Shown here one piece after another: positions 19,165 through 28,000 of a DNA stretch of 64,000 bases. The position numbers and the translations under genes were made by a program. Each line of letters opens with the position of its first letter. Position 1 is the stretch's first letter. The notes under the pieces are model-generated. The model was not told the origin of the DNA. It was given only the letters and a program-made list of their open reading frames with translations, and ran no database searches. Origin of the DNA: a virus; IMG/VR virus record IMGVR_UViG_3300022833_000005, positions 43,937 to 107,936 of that record. One strand, given 5' to 3'.

Positions 19165-22100
19165 ATGAACAAATTAGTTTGTGCAGCAAATCCTTGCCCA
19201 ATTATACTTAGTAGTGCATGTGTCTTTTACGAAGGCCCTAATTTATTATGTGCTAATATTTTAACAAATCAAACTGTTGAAGAAGCTCTTAAGAATATTG
19301 ATGCTCTCTTGTGTGCTGGTAAAGGTTTAGATGGTTCATCTGGTACATCTGGTACATCTGGTACAAGTGGCACAACTGGTACCAGTGGAACGTCTGCTAC
19401 ATCAGGAACATCAGGTACAAGTGGTACAAGCGGAACATCAGGTACAAGTGGTACAACAGGTACATCAGGTAGTAGTGGAACATCAGCTACAAGTGGAACA
19501 TCAGGTACGTCAGGTACTAGTGGTACATCAGGTACATCTGGTACAACAGGTACAAGTGGTACAACAGGTACAAGCGGTACTTCTGCTACTAGTGGTACAA
19601 GTGGAACAACAGGTACATCAGGTACATCTGGTACAACAGGTACGAGTGGTACAACAGGTACAAGCGGTACTTCTGCTACTAGTGGTACAAGTGCTACATC
19701 TGGCACTAGTGGTAGCTCTGGATATGATGGAGATAAATATAAAACAACATCTACTGATTCATTTTTATTATGCAATCCAGGATGTTTAACAGTTGATCTA
19801 GGATTAGCATTCACTCCTGGTCAGTCTATTGTTGTAGCTCATGATATAAATAATTATCAAGAATGTACAATAATAACATACAACTCTGCTAATGGAGAAT
19901 TATGTTTTACAGAACCAATAACTTGTGTAGGAAGTGGTACATATAGTGAATGGTATATAAATTTAGATGGATCAACCGGTGGTGATGGGTCTTCTGGTAC
20001 TAGTGGTACTAGTGGAACAACAGGTACTAGTGGTACGTCTGGTACAAGTGGTACTAGTGGTACATCAGGTACAACAGGTACAAGTGGTACAAGTGGTACA
20101 TCTGGTACAAGTGGTACGACAGGTACATCTGGTACGACAGGTACAAGCGGAACATCTGCTACCAGTGGAACAACAGGTACAAGTGGTACAACAGGTACAA
20201 GTGGTAGTAGTGGCACAACAGGTACAAGTGGTACAAGTAGTACATCAGGTAGCAGTGGTACAGTTGGTACATCTGGTACATCTGGTACATCAGCTACATC
20301 TGGTACAAGTGGTACATCAGGTAGTAGTGGTACAACTGGTACTAGTGGTACAACAGGTACAACAGGTACATCTGGTACAAGTGGATTAAATGGTTCGTCT
20401 GGAGCAGCAATAGCAAATTGGTATGCAAGTTTTTCTGATAGCACTACTCAATCTCTTTCAGCATCAAATGTTTCAACAGCAATTACATTTAATACAATAG
20501 AATTAAACAATGGAGTTGCCTTAGATTTTAATCAAGAAATAAGATATCCACATGCAGGAATATATGAAGTAGGTTATTCTTTACAACTAAAGCAATCTGG
20601 AAGTGAAACTTCGTATTCTAGCGTTGATGTATTTTTAAGAAAAAATGGTAATGACATTATAAGGAAAGATAGATTAATTGATATTGAACCAGGAGGTAGG
20701 GTTAATTTACCTTTTGCTTCATTTATATTGAATTTAGAAGCAAATGATTATTTAGAATTAATGTTTGCTTCTACTAATCCAAATATTCAAATTTCAGCAG
20801 TTGCAAGTTCATCTTCTCCTTATACTAAACCTGCTGCACCTTCAGTTATATTTATTACAAAACAAATAGGAGTGTCCGTAGGATCAACTTCTGGAATATC
20901 AGGTACAACAGGTACAAGTGGTACAAGTGGTACATCTGGTACAAGTGGCACAACTGGTACAAGTGGCACAACTGGTACATCTGGTACAAGTGGTACAAGT
21001 GGTACAAGTGGTACTTCAGGACTTCTTGGATCCGCAGCAGTTCCTTTAGTTATTACTGGTACTAATATTTCTATCAATCAATCTAGCTCAATTGCTAATG
21101 GTTTTTTAAGCTCAACAGATTGGAACAATTTTAATAATAAAGCAAACACAGCTTCTCCTACATTTACAGGAACAGTTGGCGGTATAACAAAAGAAATGGT
21201 AGGACTTGGAAACGTAGACAATTTGCCAAGTCTTTTTATAGAAAACGCAACTGGAGGTAGCCAATCAACACAAAGAGTTGGAGCGGGTACTGCAACAGGA
21301 AGTCAATCTACTATAAGTGGTGGTGAAAATAATAATTCAAGTGGCGATTATTCAACAGTTGGTGGTGGTCGTACTAATATTTCGAGTGGTAATTATTCAA
21401 CAGTTGGTGGTGGTCGTATTAATACTTCGAGTAGTTTTTATTCAACACTTAGCGGTGGTCTTAGTAATATTTCGAGTGCTAATTATTCAACAGTTGGTGG
21501 TGGTCAGACTAGTACTGCGAGTGGTTTTTATTCAACAGTTAGCGGTGGTTATATGAATGTTGCAAGTAACACTAACTCTACAGTAAGTGGAGGGGTTAGC
21601 AATACAGCAAGTGGTGGTTATTCAACAATAAGCGGTGGTAAATCTAATACAGCATCAGCTGGTCTTTCTTCAATACTAGGTGGTGCCTATAACAACACAT
21701 CAACATTTGTTAACTCACACATTATAGGTAGTAATATAATAGCATCTGTAGCAAATACTACTTTCGTTGAAGACTTATCTATTAAGAATATTCCAATTGG
21801 CTCAACTTTAGAGGTTGGAGCAAACAATGTCTTGATAGCGGGTTCAGCGGGTGGAGCAAGTCTTTTTGAAGAAAACGCAACAGGAGGAGTTGGTTCAACA
21901 CAAAGAGTTGGTTCGGGTACAGCATCAGGTAATACTTCAACAGTTAGTGGTGGAGATACTAACATAGCATCAGGTGATAGCTCAACAGTTGGTGGTGGTA
22001 TAGCGAACACAGCATCAGATAATAAATCTACAGTTGGTGGTGGAAGTAATAATCAAGCTACGGGTAGTTATTCTACAATTGGTGGTGGTAAGAACAACGC

Positions 22101-22710
22101 AGCTAGTGCATTCAGTAGTTTTATGGGTACTACTAAGGGTTCTACGGTAAGTGGAGGTGGAAATAATACCGCAGGTGGTGTCGGGGGTAATTCGGGCTAT
22201 GAAACAATTGGCGGTGGACATCATAATATAGCAAGTGGGGATGTGTCTACCATTAGTGGTGGAGATACTAACATAGCATCAGGTGATAGCTCAACAGTTG
22301 GTGGTGGTTGGAATAACACAACAAGTACTCGATTTACAGTAATAGCTGGTGGTGGTATAAATACTGCAAGTGCTCCTTACGGAGTAGTAAGTGGAGGTAA
22401 GGACAATATAGTAAGTGGTAATCATTCTACAATAAGCGGTGGTCGTAATAATACTGCGAGTAGTTTTTATTCAACAGTTGGTGGTGGTTTTAGTAATATT
22501 TCGAGTGCTAATTATTCTTCAATAACGGGTGGAAAATTAAACAACACATCAACATTTGCTAACTCACACATTATAGGTAGTAATATAACTTCTAACAGAA
22601 TAAATACTACATTTGTACAGAATTTATCAATTACAACTATTCCAACAGCAAGTGCGGGATTACCTTCGGGTTCAGTTTGGAGTAACGGAGGGGTTTTAAA
22701 TATAGTATAA
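19165..22710 (+). CDS. Collagen-like tail fibre with C1q-like domain and YadA-like beta-roll tip
   Basis: 1181 aa. Residues 1-55 form a Cys-rich base similar to the upstream protein. Shaft blocks of GTSG/GTTG tripeptide-like repeats lie at about 56-185, 271-412 and 573-622. Between them are a beta-domain (about 190-270) and a C1q/TNF-like jelly roll (about 414-568: WYASFSDSTTQSL...GIYEVGYSLQL...VFLRKNG). Then comes a typical fibre trimerisation stretch (LSSTDWNNFNNKA...PTFTGTVGGITKEMVGLGNVDN, about 640-690). Residues about 700-1172 are YSTVGGG/YSTISGG repeats like the head of YadA-type trimeric adhesins, arranged as two homologous halves each ending in NSHIIGSNI...TTFV. The role is receptor binding at the virion tip; the trimer is inferred from the family. 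The Ser/Thr-rich shaft is a plausible acceptor for the modifying enzymes encoded just downstream. Confidence 0.85.
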   Translation: MNKLVCAANPCPIILSSACVFYEGPNLLCANILTNQTVEEALKNIDALLCAGKGLDGSSGTSGTSGTSGTTGTSGTSATSGTSGTSGTSGTSGTSGTTGTSGSSGTSATSGTSGTSGTSGTSGTSGTTGTSGTTGTSGTSATSGTSGTTGTSGTSGTTGTSGTTGTSGTSATSGTSATSGTSGSSGYDGDKYKTTSTDSFLLCNPGCLTVDLGLAFTPGQSIVVAHDINNYQECTIITYNSANGELCFTEPITCVGSGTYSEWYINLDGSTGGDGSSGTSGTSGTTGTSGTSGTSGTSGTSGTTGTSGTSGTSGTSGTTGTSGTTGTSGTSATSGTTGTSGTTGTSGSSGTTGTSGTSSTSGSSGTVGTSGTSGTSATSGTSGTSGSSGTTGTSGTTGTTGTSGTSGLNGSSGAAIANWYASFSDSTTQSLSASNVSTAITFNTIELNNGVALDFNQEIRYPHAGIYEVGYSLQLKQSGSETSYSSVDVFLRKNGNDIIRKDRLIDIEPGGRVNLPFASFILNLEANDYLELMFASTNPNIQISAVASSSSPYTKPAAPSVIFITKQIGVSVGSTSGISGTTGTSGTSGTSGTSGTTGTSGTTGTSGTSGTSGTSGTSGLLGSAAVPLVITGTNISINQSSSIANGFLSSTDWNNFNNKANTASPTFTGTVGGITKEMVGLGNVDNLPSLFIENATGGSQSTQRVGAGTATGSQSTISGGENNNSSGDYSTVGGGRTNISSGNYSTVGGGRINTSSSFYSTLSGGLSNISSANYSTVGGGQTSTASGFYSTVSGGYMNVASNTNSTVSGGVSNTASGGYSTISGGKSNTASAGLSSILGGAYNNTSTFVNSHIIGSNIIASVANTTFVEDLSIKNIPIGSTLEVGANNVLIAGSAGGASLFEENATGGVGSTQRVGSGTASGNTSTVSGGDTNIASGDSSTVGGGIANTASDNKSTVGGGSNNQATGSYSTIGGGKNNAASAFSSFMGTTKGSTVSGGGNNTAGGVGGNSGYETIGGGHHNIASGDVSTISGGDTNIASGDSSTVGGGWNNTTSTRFTVIAGGGINTASAPYGVVSGGKDNIVSGNHSTISGGRNNTASSFYSTVGGGFSNISSANYSSITGGKLNNTSTFANSHIIGSNITSNRINTTFVQNLSITTIPTASAGLPSGSVWSNGGVLNIV
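19333..19716 (+). repeat. First block of GTSG-coding 9-nt-type tandem repeats
   Basis: Imperfect repeats of the form ggtacatct / ggtacaagt / ggtacaaca encode Gly-Thr-Ser and Gly-Thr-Thr triplets in the fibre shaft. Serine codons alternate between TCN and AGY, so the DNA is less repetitive than the protein. Confidence 0.85.
19990..20385 (+). repeat. Second block of GTSG-coding repeats
   Basis: Same triplet repeat type as the first block, encoding the second collagen-like shaft segment between the inserted beta-domain and the C1q-like domain. Good substrate for slippage or recombination between phage fibre genes. Confidence 0.85.
20899..21019 (+). repeat. Third, short block of GTSG-coding repeats
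   Basis: About 120 bp of the same repeat, encoding a short neck between the C1q-like domain and the trimerisation/tip region. Confidence 0.8.
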
Positions 22711-22735
22711 TAATAATAATAAATAAACAGAAAAG

Positions 22736-23050
22736 ATGGAAAACAATTTTACAGTTCATATTTTTGGGTACGGAGAAACTCAATATATAACAAAAGACGT
22801 TAATTTTAAAACATTAACAACAGATTTAACAAAGGTTCAGCCTTTAATTGATGCAATTTGGGCAGAAAAACCCGAAGACGTAACGGGCGGAGATGAATAT
22901 CACGCAGTAAACATATTTAATTACAACAACAAAAATTGGCAAGGAAAAGGAAAAGAAAATGCTTCTTTTTATATTAGAGAAAATGATAACTTAGTGGATT
23001 TAATTGATGCTTTAATTACAGAGATTAAATACTTAGTTCCAAGTAAATAA
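22736..23050 (+). CDS. Hypothetical protein downstream of the fibre
   Basis: 104 aa, acidic, no membrane segment or motif I recognise (starts MENNFTVHIFGYGETQYI). It sits 25 bp after the fibre gene and before a terminator, so it is co-transcribed with the fibre; small genes in this position are often fibre chaperones or tip proteins, but nothing in the sequence proves that. Codons include gacgta, acgggcgg and cacgca, richer in CG than the giant genes to the left. Confidence 0.6.
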   Translation: MENNFTVHIFGYGETQYITKDVNFKTLTTDLTKVQPLIDAIWAEKPEDVTGGDEYHAVNIFNYNNKNWQGKGKENASFYIRENDNLVDLIDALITEIKYLVPSK

Positions 23051-23072
23051 AACAATTCATTGATATAATAAG

Positions 23073-23104
23073 AGCGATAATATAGTTAATATTTATCGCT
23101 TTTA
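23073..23104 (+). terminator. Rho-independent terminator after the fibre operon
   Basis: Perfect 8-bp stem AGCGATAA (23073-23080) / TTATCGCT (23093-23100) with a 12-nt loop, followed by TTTTA. It closes the transcript from the promoter at 18705-18736. Confidence 0.65.
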
Positions 23105-23107
23105 CTA

Positions 23108-23115
23108 TATATTTG
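23108..23115 (+). promoter_or_regulatory. Possible -7 promoter element of the sulfation cassette
   Basis: TATATTTG matches TAnnTTTG and lies between the terminator and the ATG at 23132. The expected TTTG 19-21 nt upstream is not there (GTTA instead), so this is a partial match only. Confidence 0.35.
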
Positions 23116-23131
23116 TTAAAAACAAGAAACA

Positions 23132-23950
23132 ATGAATAAAAAAATCTTTTACAATTCTTCTTTGCCAAGGGCGGGTTCGACTTTAATATCTAATATTATT
23201 GCTCAAAACCCTAACTTTTATTGCACTCCAACTTCGGGTGTTTCTGATTATCTTTTAGGCAATAGAGCGACTTTTATTAATTCCCAACCTATTAAGGCAC
23301 AAAATAAAGAAAATATGGAAAAATCATTCTTTAATTATGCTAAATTTGGTATTCAAGGGTATTTTAGTGAATTAACTGACAAGCAGTTAATACTTGACAA
23401 AAGTAGAGATTGGGCGATTAATTATAGGTTGTTAGATGAAATCTATGCAAATCCTAAAATTATTTGTATGGTTAGAGATGTTAGGGCAATCTATTCTTCT
23501 ATGGAGAAAAACTTTAGAAAAAATCCTCACAAAGAAAATCATATACAAAATGTATCACAGTTAGTTGGAACTACTTTAGACAAAAGAGTTGATATTTGGG
23601 CAGATGGTTTACCCGTAGGTGTTGCAATGGATAGGTTAAAAGATATTTTTCAACAAGGGCTAGATAAACATATTTTATTTATTCGCTATGAAGATTTAAT
23701 GTCAAACCCAAAAGAAACAATGAATAGGGTGTATGACTATTTTCTTATTGATAGATTTGAACATTCATTTGATAAAATAGAACAATTAACACAAGAAGAT
23801 GATGGCGTTCACGGAATATATGGCGACCATAAATTAAGGCAAAAATTTAATATGTTACCAAATGATTTTGAAGAAATTTTAGGAATAGAATTATCTGAAA
23901 AAATTAAAAATACTTATCAGTGGTTTTTTAATAAATTCTACACGCTATGA
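23132..23950 (+). CDS. Sulfotransferase-like protein
   Basis: 272 aa. The N-terminus FYNSSLPRAGSTLISNII is the 5'-phosphosulfate-binding loop of PAPS-dependent sulfotransferases (the usual P-R-x-G-S-T pattern). Residues about 110-130 (ICMVRDVRAIYSSME) match the 3'-phosphate-binding R-D-P/V-R...S strand, and later IRYEDLMSNPKETMNRVYDYF is the typical C-terminal family signature. It should transfer a sulfuryl group from PAPS to a sugar or Tyr/Ser acceptor. It is followed with a 4-nt overlap (ATGA) by an APS kinase that would supply PAPS. The acceptor is unknown; fibre glycans or protein are the obvious candidates by position. Confidence 0.8.
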   Translation: MNKKIFYNSSLPRAGSTLISNIIAQNPNFYCTPTSGVSDYLLGNRATFINSQPIKAQNKENMEKSFFNYAKFGIQGYFSELTDKQLILDKSRDWAINYRLLDEIYANPKIICMVRDVRAIYSSMEKNFRKNPHKENHIQNVSQLVGTTLDKRVDIWADGLPVGVAMDRLKDIFQQGLDKHILFIRYEDLMSNPKETMNRVYDYFLIDRFEHSFDKIEQLTQEDDGVHGIYGDHKLRQKFNMLPNDFEEILGIELSEKIKNTYQWFFNKFYTL

Positions 23951-24396
23951 TATATTGGTTCACAGGGCAACCATCCCACGGAAAAACAGTTTTAGCAAAT
24001 TTGTTAAAAGATATATTTAAGGACAAAAAAGTGTTTCACGTTGACGGAGATGATTTAAGAGCCTTAACTTTGAATAAGGACTATTCCAAACAAGGTAGGT
24101 TAGATAATGTAAGAGGTGCGCAAAAAATAGCCCATTATCTACACAACGAAGGTTGTACGGTGGTGGTTTCATTAGTTTCTCCTTACAGAGAGCAAAGAGA
24201 ACAGTTAAAGAGTGTTTTAGGGGAAAACATTATTGAAATATTTATACACACAACAGAAGCAAGAGAAAGAGATTGTTATAGGGTTGAAGACTATGAAAAA
24301 CCGTTAGAAAACTTTATTGATATTGATACGACTTTTGATACACCCGAACAATCACTTAAAAAAATAATAGAAAAATGTCAGATAGAAAATATTTAG
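23947..24396 (+). CDS. cysC: Adenylylsulfate (APS) kinase
   Basis: 149 aa. Walker A GQPSHGKT at residues 7-14, then HVDGDDLR (about 31-38) and DYSKQGRLDNVRGAQKIAHYL, equivalent to the DGDNVR and dRxxNIRR motifs of CysC, and VVVSLVSPYREQRE. It phosphorylates APS with ATP to make PAPS, the sulfate donor. A little shorter than typical bacterial CysC (about 180-200 aa). Overlaps the sulfotransferase by 4 nt and the next gene by 22 nt, so the three are translated together. Confidence 0.85.
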   Translation: MIYWFTGQPSHGKTVLANLLKDIFKDKKVFHVDGDDLRALTLNKDYSKQGRLDNVRGAQKIAHYLHNEGCTVVVSLVSPYREQREQLKSVLGENIIEIFIHTTEARERDCYRVEDYEKPLENFIDIDTTFDTPEQSLKKIIEKCQIENI

Positions 24397-24779
24397 TCCA
24401 ATCCGCAACTCAGTCTTCATTTAGTGAAGTAAAATTCTCTATGTATATTGGAAGATGGCAACCTTTTCACACAGGTCATAGATGGTTAATCGACCAAAGA
24501 TTAGACGAGGGAAAAAATATCTTAATTTGTATTAGAGATATAGCACCCGATGAAAAGAATCCTTGGACAGCAGAAGAGGTTACATTGAACTTAAATAAAG
24601 TATTAAAGGATTTAATTGAAGAGGGTCGTGTTAAAATTATAACTATTCCCGACATAGAATCTATTAATATTGGTAGGGGTGTTGGATATGATATTATAGA
24701 ACACTTACCACCTAATGAAATTAAAGAAGTATCAGCTACTAAAATTAGAAATCAAATGAAAAAAGATGGTAAATTATAA
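24375..24779 (+). CDS. Cytidylyltransferase-like nucleotidyltransferase
   Basis: 134 aa. YIGRWQPFHTGHRWLID is the HxGH nucleotidyltransferase loop in the G-R-F/W-Q-P-F-H form of NMN adenylyltransferases, and EVSATKIRNQMK near the C-terminus is the matching IS-x-T-x-I-R phosphate-binding motif. The family transfers AMP or CMP. Sitting between APS kinase and DUF2061 it may provide APS (an ATP-sulfurylase-like job) or activate another group; the motif form favours the NadM-like family, so the substrate is open. Confidence 0.72.
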   Translation: MSDRKYLVQSATQSSFSEVKFSMYIGRWQPFHTGHRWLIDQRLDEGKNILICIRDIAPDEKNPWTAEEVTLNLNKVLKDLIEEGRVKIITIPDIESINIGRGVGYDIIEHLPPNEIKEVSATKIRNQMKKDGKL

Positions 24780-24975
24780 AAGGCATTTAGGCAAAACTAT
24801 TTCTTGGAGAATTATAGGCACTTTAGATACTATTATTTTATCAGGATTAATAACGGGAGATTTTATGATTGGCTTATCTATTGGAGGTGTAGAAGTCTTT
24901 ACAAAAATGATATTATACTTTTTCCACGAAAGAGCTTGGTATAAATACTCTAAATTTGGATTAGATAAAAAATAA
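24766..24975 (+). CDS. DUF2061 membrane protein
   Basis: 69 aa. Pattern KRHLGKTISWRIIGTLDTIILSGLITG...GLSIGGVEVFTKMILYFFHERAW is the DUF2061 family, with two hydrophobic segments (about 16-32 and 34-53). DUF2061 proteins are, as I recall, recurrent neighbours or fusion partners of APS kinases. Start overlaps the previous gene by 14 nt. Its job is unknown; a membrane anchor or transport role in the sulfation cassette is inference. Confidence 0.8.
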   Translation: MVNYKRHLGKTISWRIIGTLDTIILSGLITGDFMIGLSIGGVEVFTKMILYFFHERAWYKYSKFGLDKK

Positions 24976-25010
24976 ATTACAAAATACCAAAGAGGTTTAA
25001 TAGCATTATA

Positions 25011-28000
25011 TCAAAATCTAAACCATTTTTCTGAAATTAATAAATTAATTTTTTCTATTACTTGAACTGATTTAATACTCCTATGGCATTCAAAATGTCT
25101 AGGAGTATTTTTATGTTCAGGGCACCAATTCCAATCTCCCTTATCGAATGTATGTTCAGTTTTATTCCAACAACTGTTACATACAGATAAATCTTTTACT
25201 CTATAGCATTTAAATTCATGACTTTCTTCAGTGAAGTTTGATATCATAATAACTTCTTTATCTAAGGCCCAAGCTAACCAACTCAATCCTGAAGACAATC
25301 CTATAAAGAATTCACTTTGTGTGATCCATTCTATAGTGCTTTCTAATGATTTATTCTGAAGAGGTTCACAATTATCAAAAGGATTATCTTCTAATGAAAC
25401 ATTCTTAATAATATAGCCTTCTTTGTGCAAGTAATTAATTACATCTTGCCATCCTTCTCTGGTCCAATATTTACATCCTGCTGTACTATTTGTAGCTATT
25501 GTAACTAGTTTATAGTGTGCTTTATTTCCTGATTTATATATTTTTGGTTTTATTTCTACATAACTCAATCCTAATATATTTGTAGCTGTTTTTTGTAATG
25601 GTATTGTATTTGGTAATTCAGGTTCTTTATTAGTATTATAGAACCATCCTATTTTATACATTGCATATAAATTAGGTGCAACCTCTCCAGGTTTAATAAA
25701 TTCTAATTCAGGATATTCATTTTCAAATAAGAAATTTTTATAAGTGCTAACAATCATCTTACATTTATGCTTTTTACGAAACTCTTCAACATAGGGTATC
25801 CATGCAATTGTATCTCCTAAAGAAGAGCTATCAAAAGCTATGTAAACACGTTCATTTTCTAAATTAAATTCTTTAGTATATACAACCTTTCCATCTTCTG
25901 TCTTTATTATTGTTTTCCAGGCAGTATAATATTCTCTATCAAGTCTTATCCAAGAATTAACACCTATTGTGTTATTATATATAAGTTTTTCACCATCATA
26001 CATTTCAACAGTAAATTTTTTATTAGATGTACCTTTTATTTCTAAATACGGTTTACCTACAAAATGTTGTATAACATAAAAGTCTTCTTTAATTTTATTT
26101 TGCATCACATCAATATTTAATACTCTGTTATATAAACTTTTATGATTGCCTCCAAATGTAATATTTGTATTATTACTAGGAACTTCATAGACATCTTTAC
26201 TATCTAATGCTTTTTTTAATTGATCATCTATGTTTGATAATCCAACATTTTCAATTGCATGTATGTACTTTGTAAACATATTTCCATACTGAGGTAAGTT
26301 GCGTGCAATTATTGGAAGATTATAAGATATAGCTTCTCTCAACACTAGAGGATTGCATTCCCAAGTGCTATTAAACATAAATACATCTGCAGCTAACATA
26401 AATAAATGTGTATCTGATCTTTCTCCCCATATGTGTACATTAGAAGGTACATCTTTCATAATTGGTTCCCAATATTCACTAAAGTTTACTGCTTGATTAC
26501 CTACAAAATGAAAATCTACATTTGGAAAGCTTCTTGCTAGTTCTACACCTTCTCCCTGATTTTTTCCTTTAGTCCACAGTCCTATATTTACTACATGTTT
26601 TCTATTATTATCAAAACCTAATTCATATTTTGCTTCAACTTTTGATTTTAGATTATTTACAACAGGTTCTATTGGAAATTCAATTACGTCTTTGTAAGAA
26701 GGTGTATCTTTAAATGTTTTTAAATGATAAGAAGTGCAAAAAGCATAAGCTTCTGGATGATATTTTTTTTCTGTATCTGGAGAAAAAGATATGTTATGAC
26801 ATGTTTCTATAATTTTCCATGTTCTATCGTTTGCATACAATAAGTTAAGTACTTCTGCTGATCCATTTCCTAAGTGTTCAGACATTTCATCTATGTGTAC
26901 AATATCAATTTTGTTATTTCTTATAATATCAATGAGTTCTGTTTTATCTTCTCCTAATGTATAGATGTTTTTTACTATTTCTCTTATTTGATTTTTCTGT
27001 ACAACATACTCGTCACTGTAATTAGCCCACTCTACTACATAAATATTAAATCCAACTAATGATTTTATTCTTCTAAGTAAGAATTCAGGCATACCACCTG
27101 TAGATAAATGTGGAGCAATGAATAAAACTTTTTTTGAAAGTTGGTTTATTGTGTCTTGCATTATACTAATGTCTTTTTCTCCATGAAAAGCTAATAGATG
27201 TTCTTCTTTTGCAGGTGTGGCAACCCATTCTGATATATGATTTACCTCACCCGTAAATTTAAAACTACTTACATCTACTTTACCCTTATAGTTTATATAC
27301 ATTAGAGGAAGTCCTATGTGGATATTATGTTTCCACAATAACACATTCATTATAGTTTCTTCGTGATAAGGGGCATACAATTGTGGGTTTTTCACTATAG
27401 CTGGATGACTGCACATCCAAGACCATTCATCAATAAAATTACGAGAATTCTGACCAGCTACAAAGTAACCACTTTGTCTATACTTATTTCTAACTGATTG
27501 ATCTACATTAAAAAGTTTACATGCAGCATGTTCTAAACTTTCATGTAAATCATCTCTAGTTTCTACTCCACCACGACCATTAATAAATAAATAATCATAT
27601 ACACCTTCTACAAAGTATGGATGTGTAGCTTCATTAGGTAGATAATCAAATATAGTATCTATATATTTAGTTACTACAGTGTCTGAATCTATATAAGCTA
27701 TTGTCAAAGCATGCTTATCTAAAGCATCTGCAACAATTAAAGGTCTTTGTATTAGTAATTTATAAATCTGAGAGTTATTTCTATCTAAATAGTTATTTTT
27801 TTCTATGTGTACACCTTCTAAATTCCATTCAATTGTTTTGTATGCACCTTTTATTTTTATATCAGAGTTTATCATATACACTATTACAGGTATATTGCTA
27901 ACATTATTGATACTTTTTACAGCCATTGTTACTATTTCACTATAAGATGCATTTGCATATAATATGTATGATTTTTCCAATTTCATATGTATATACGTAT

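Noticed and set aside
19269-20444. Long antisense open frames reading VPLVPDVP-type proteins
   Set aside because: They are the mirror of the GTSG repeat of the fibre; no start context and only repeat-driven openness.
19331-21077. CRISPR-like or satellite array
   Set aside because: The repeat is 9-nt coding DNA for Gly-Thr-Ser, with no spacers and a single continuous frame across.
24976-25025. Terminator between DUF2061 gene and the convergent fusion gene
   Set aside because: GGTTTA/TAAACC is only 6 bp with a loop of about 20 nt, and part of it is in the coding end of the fusion gene; too weak to call.
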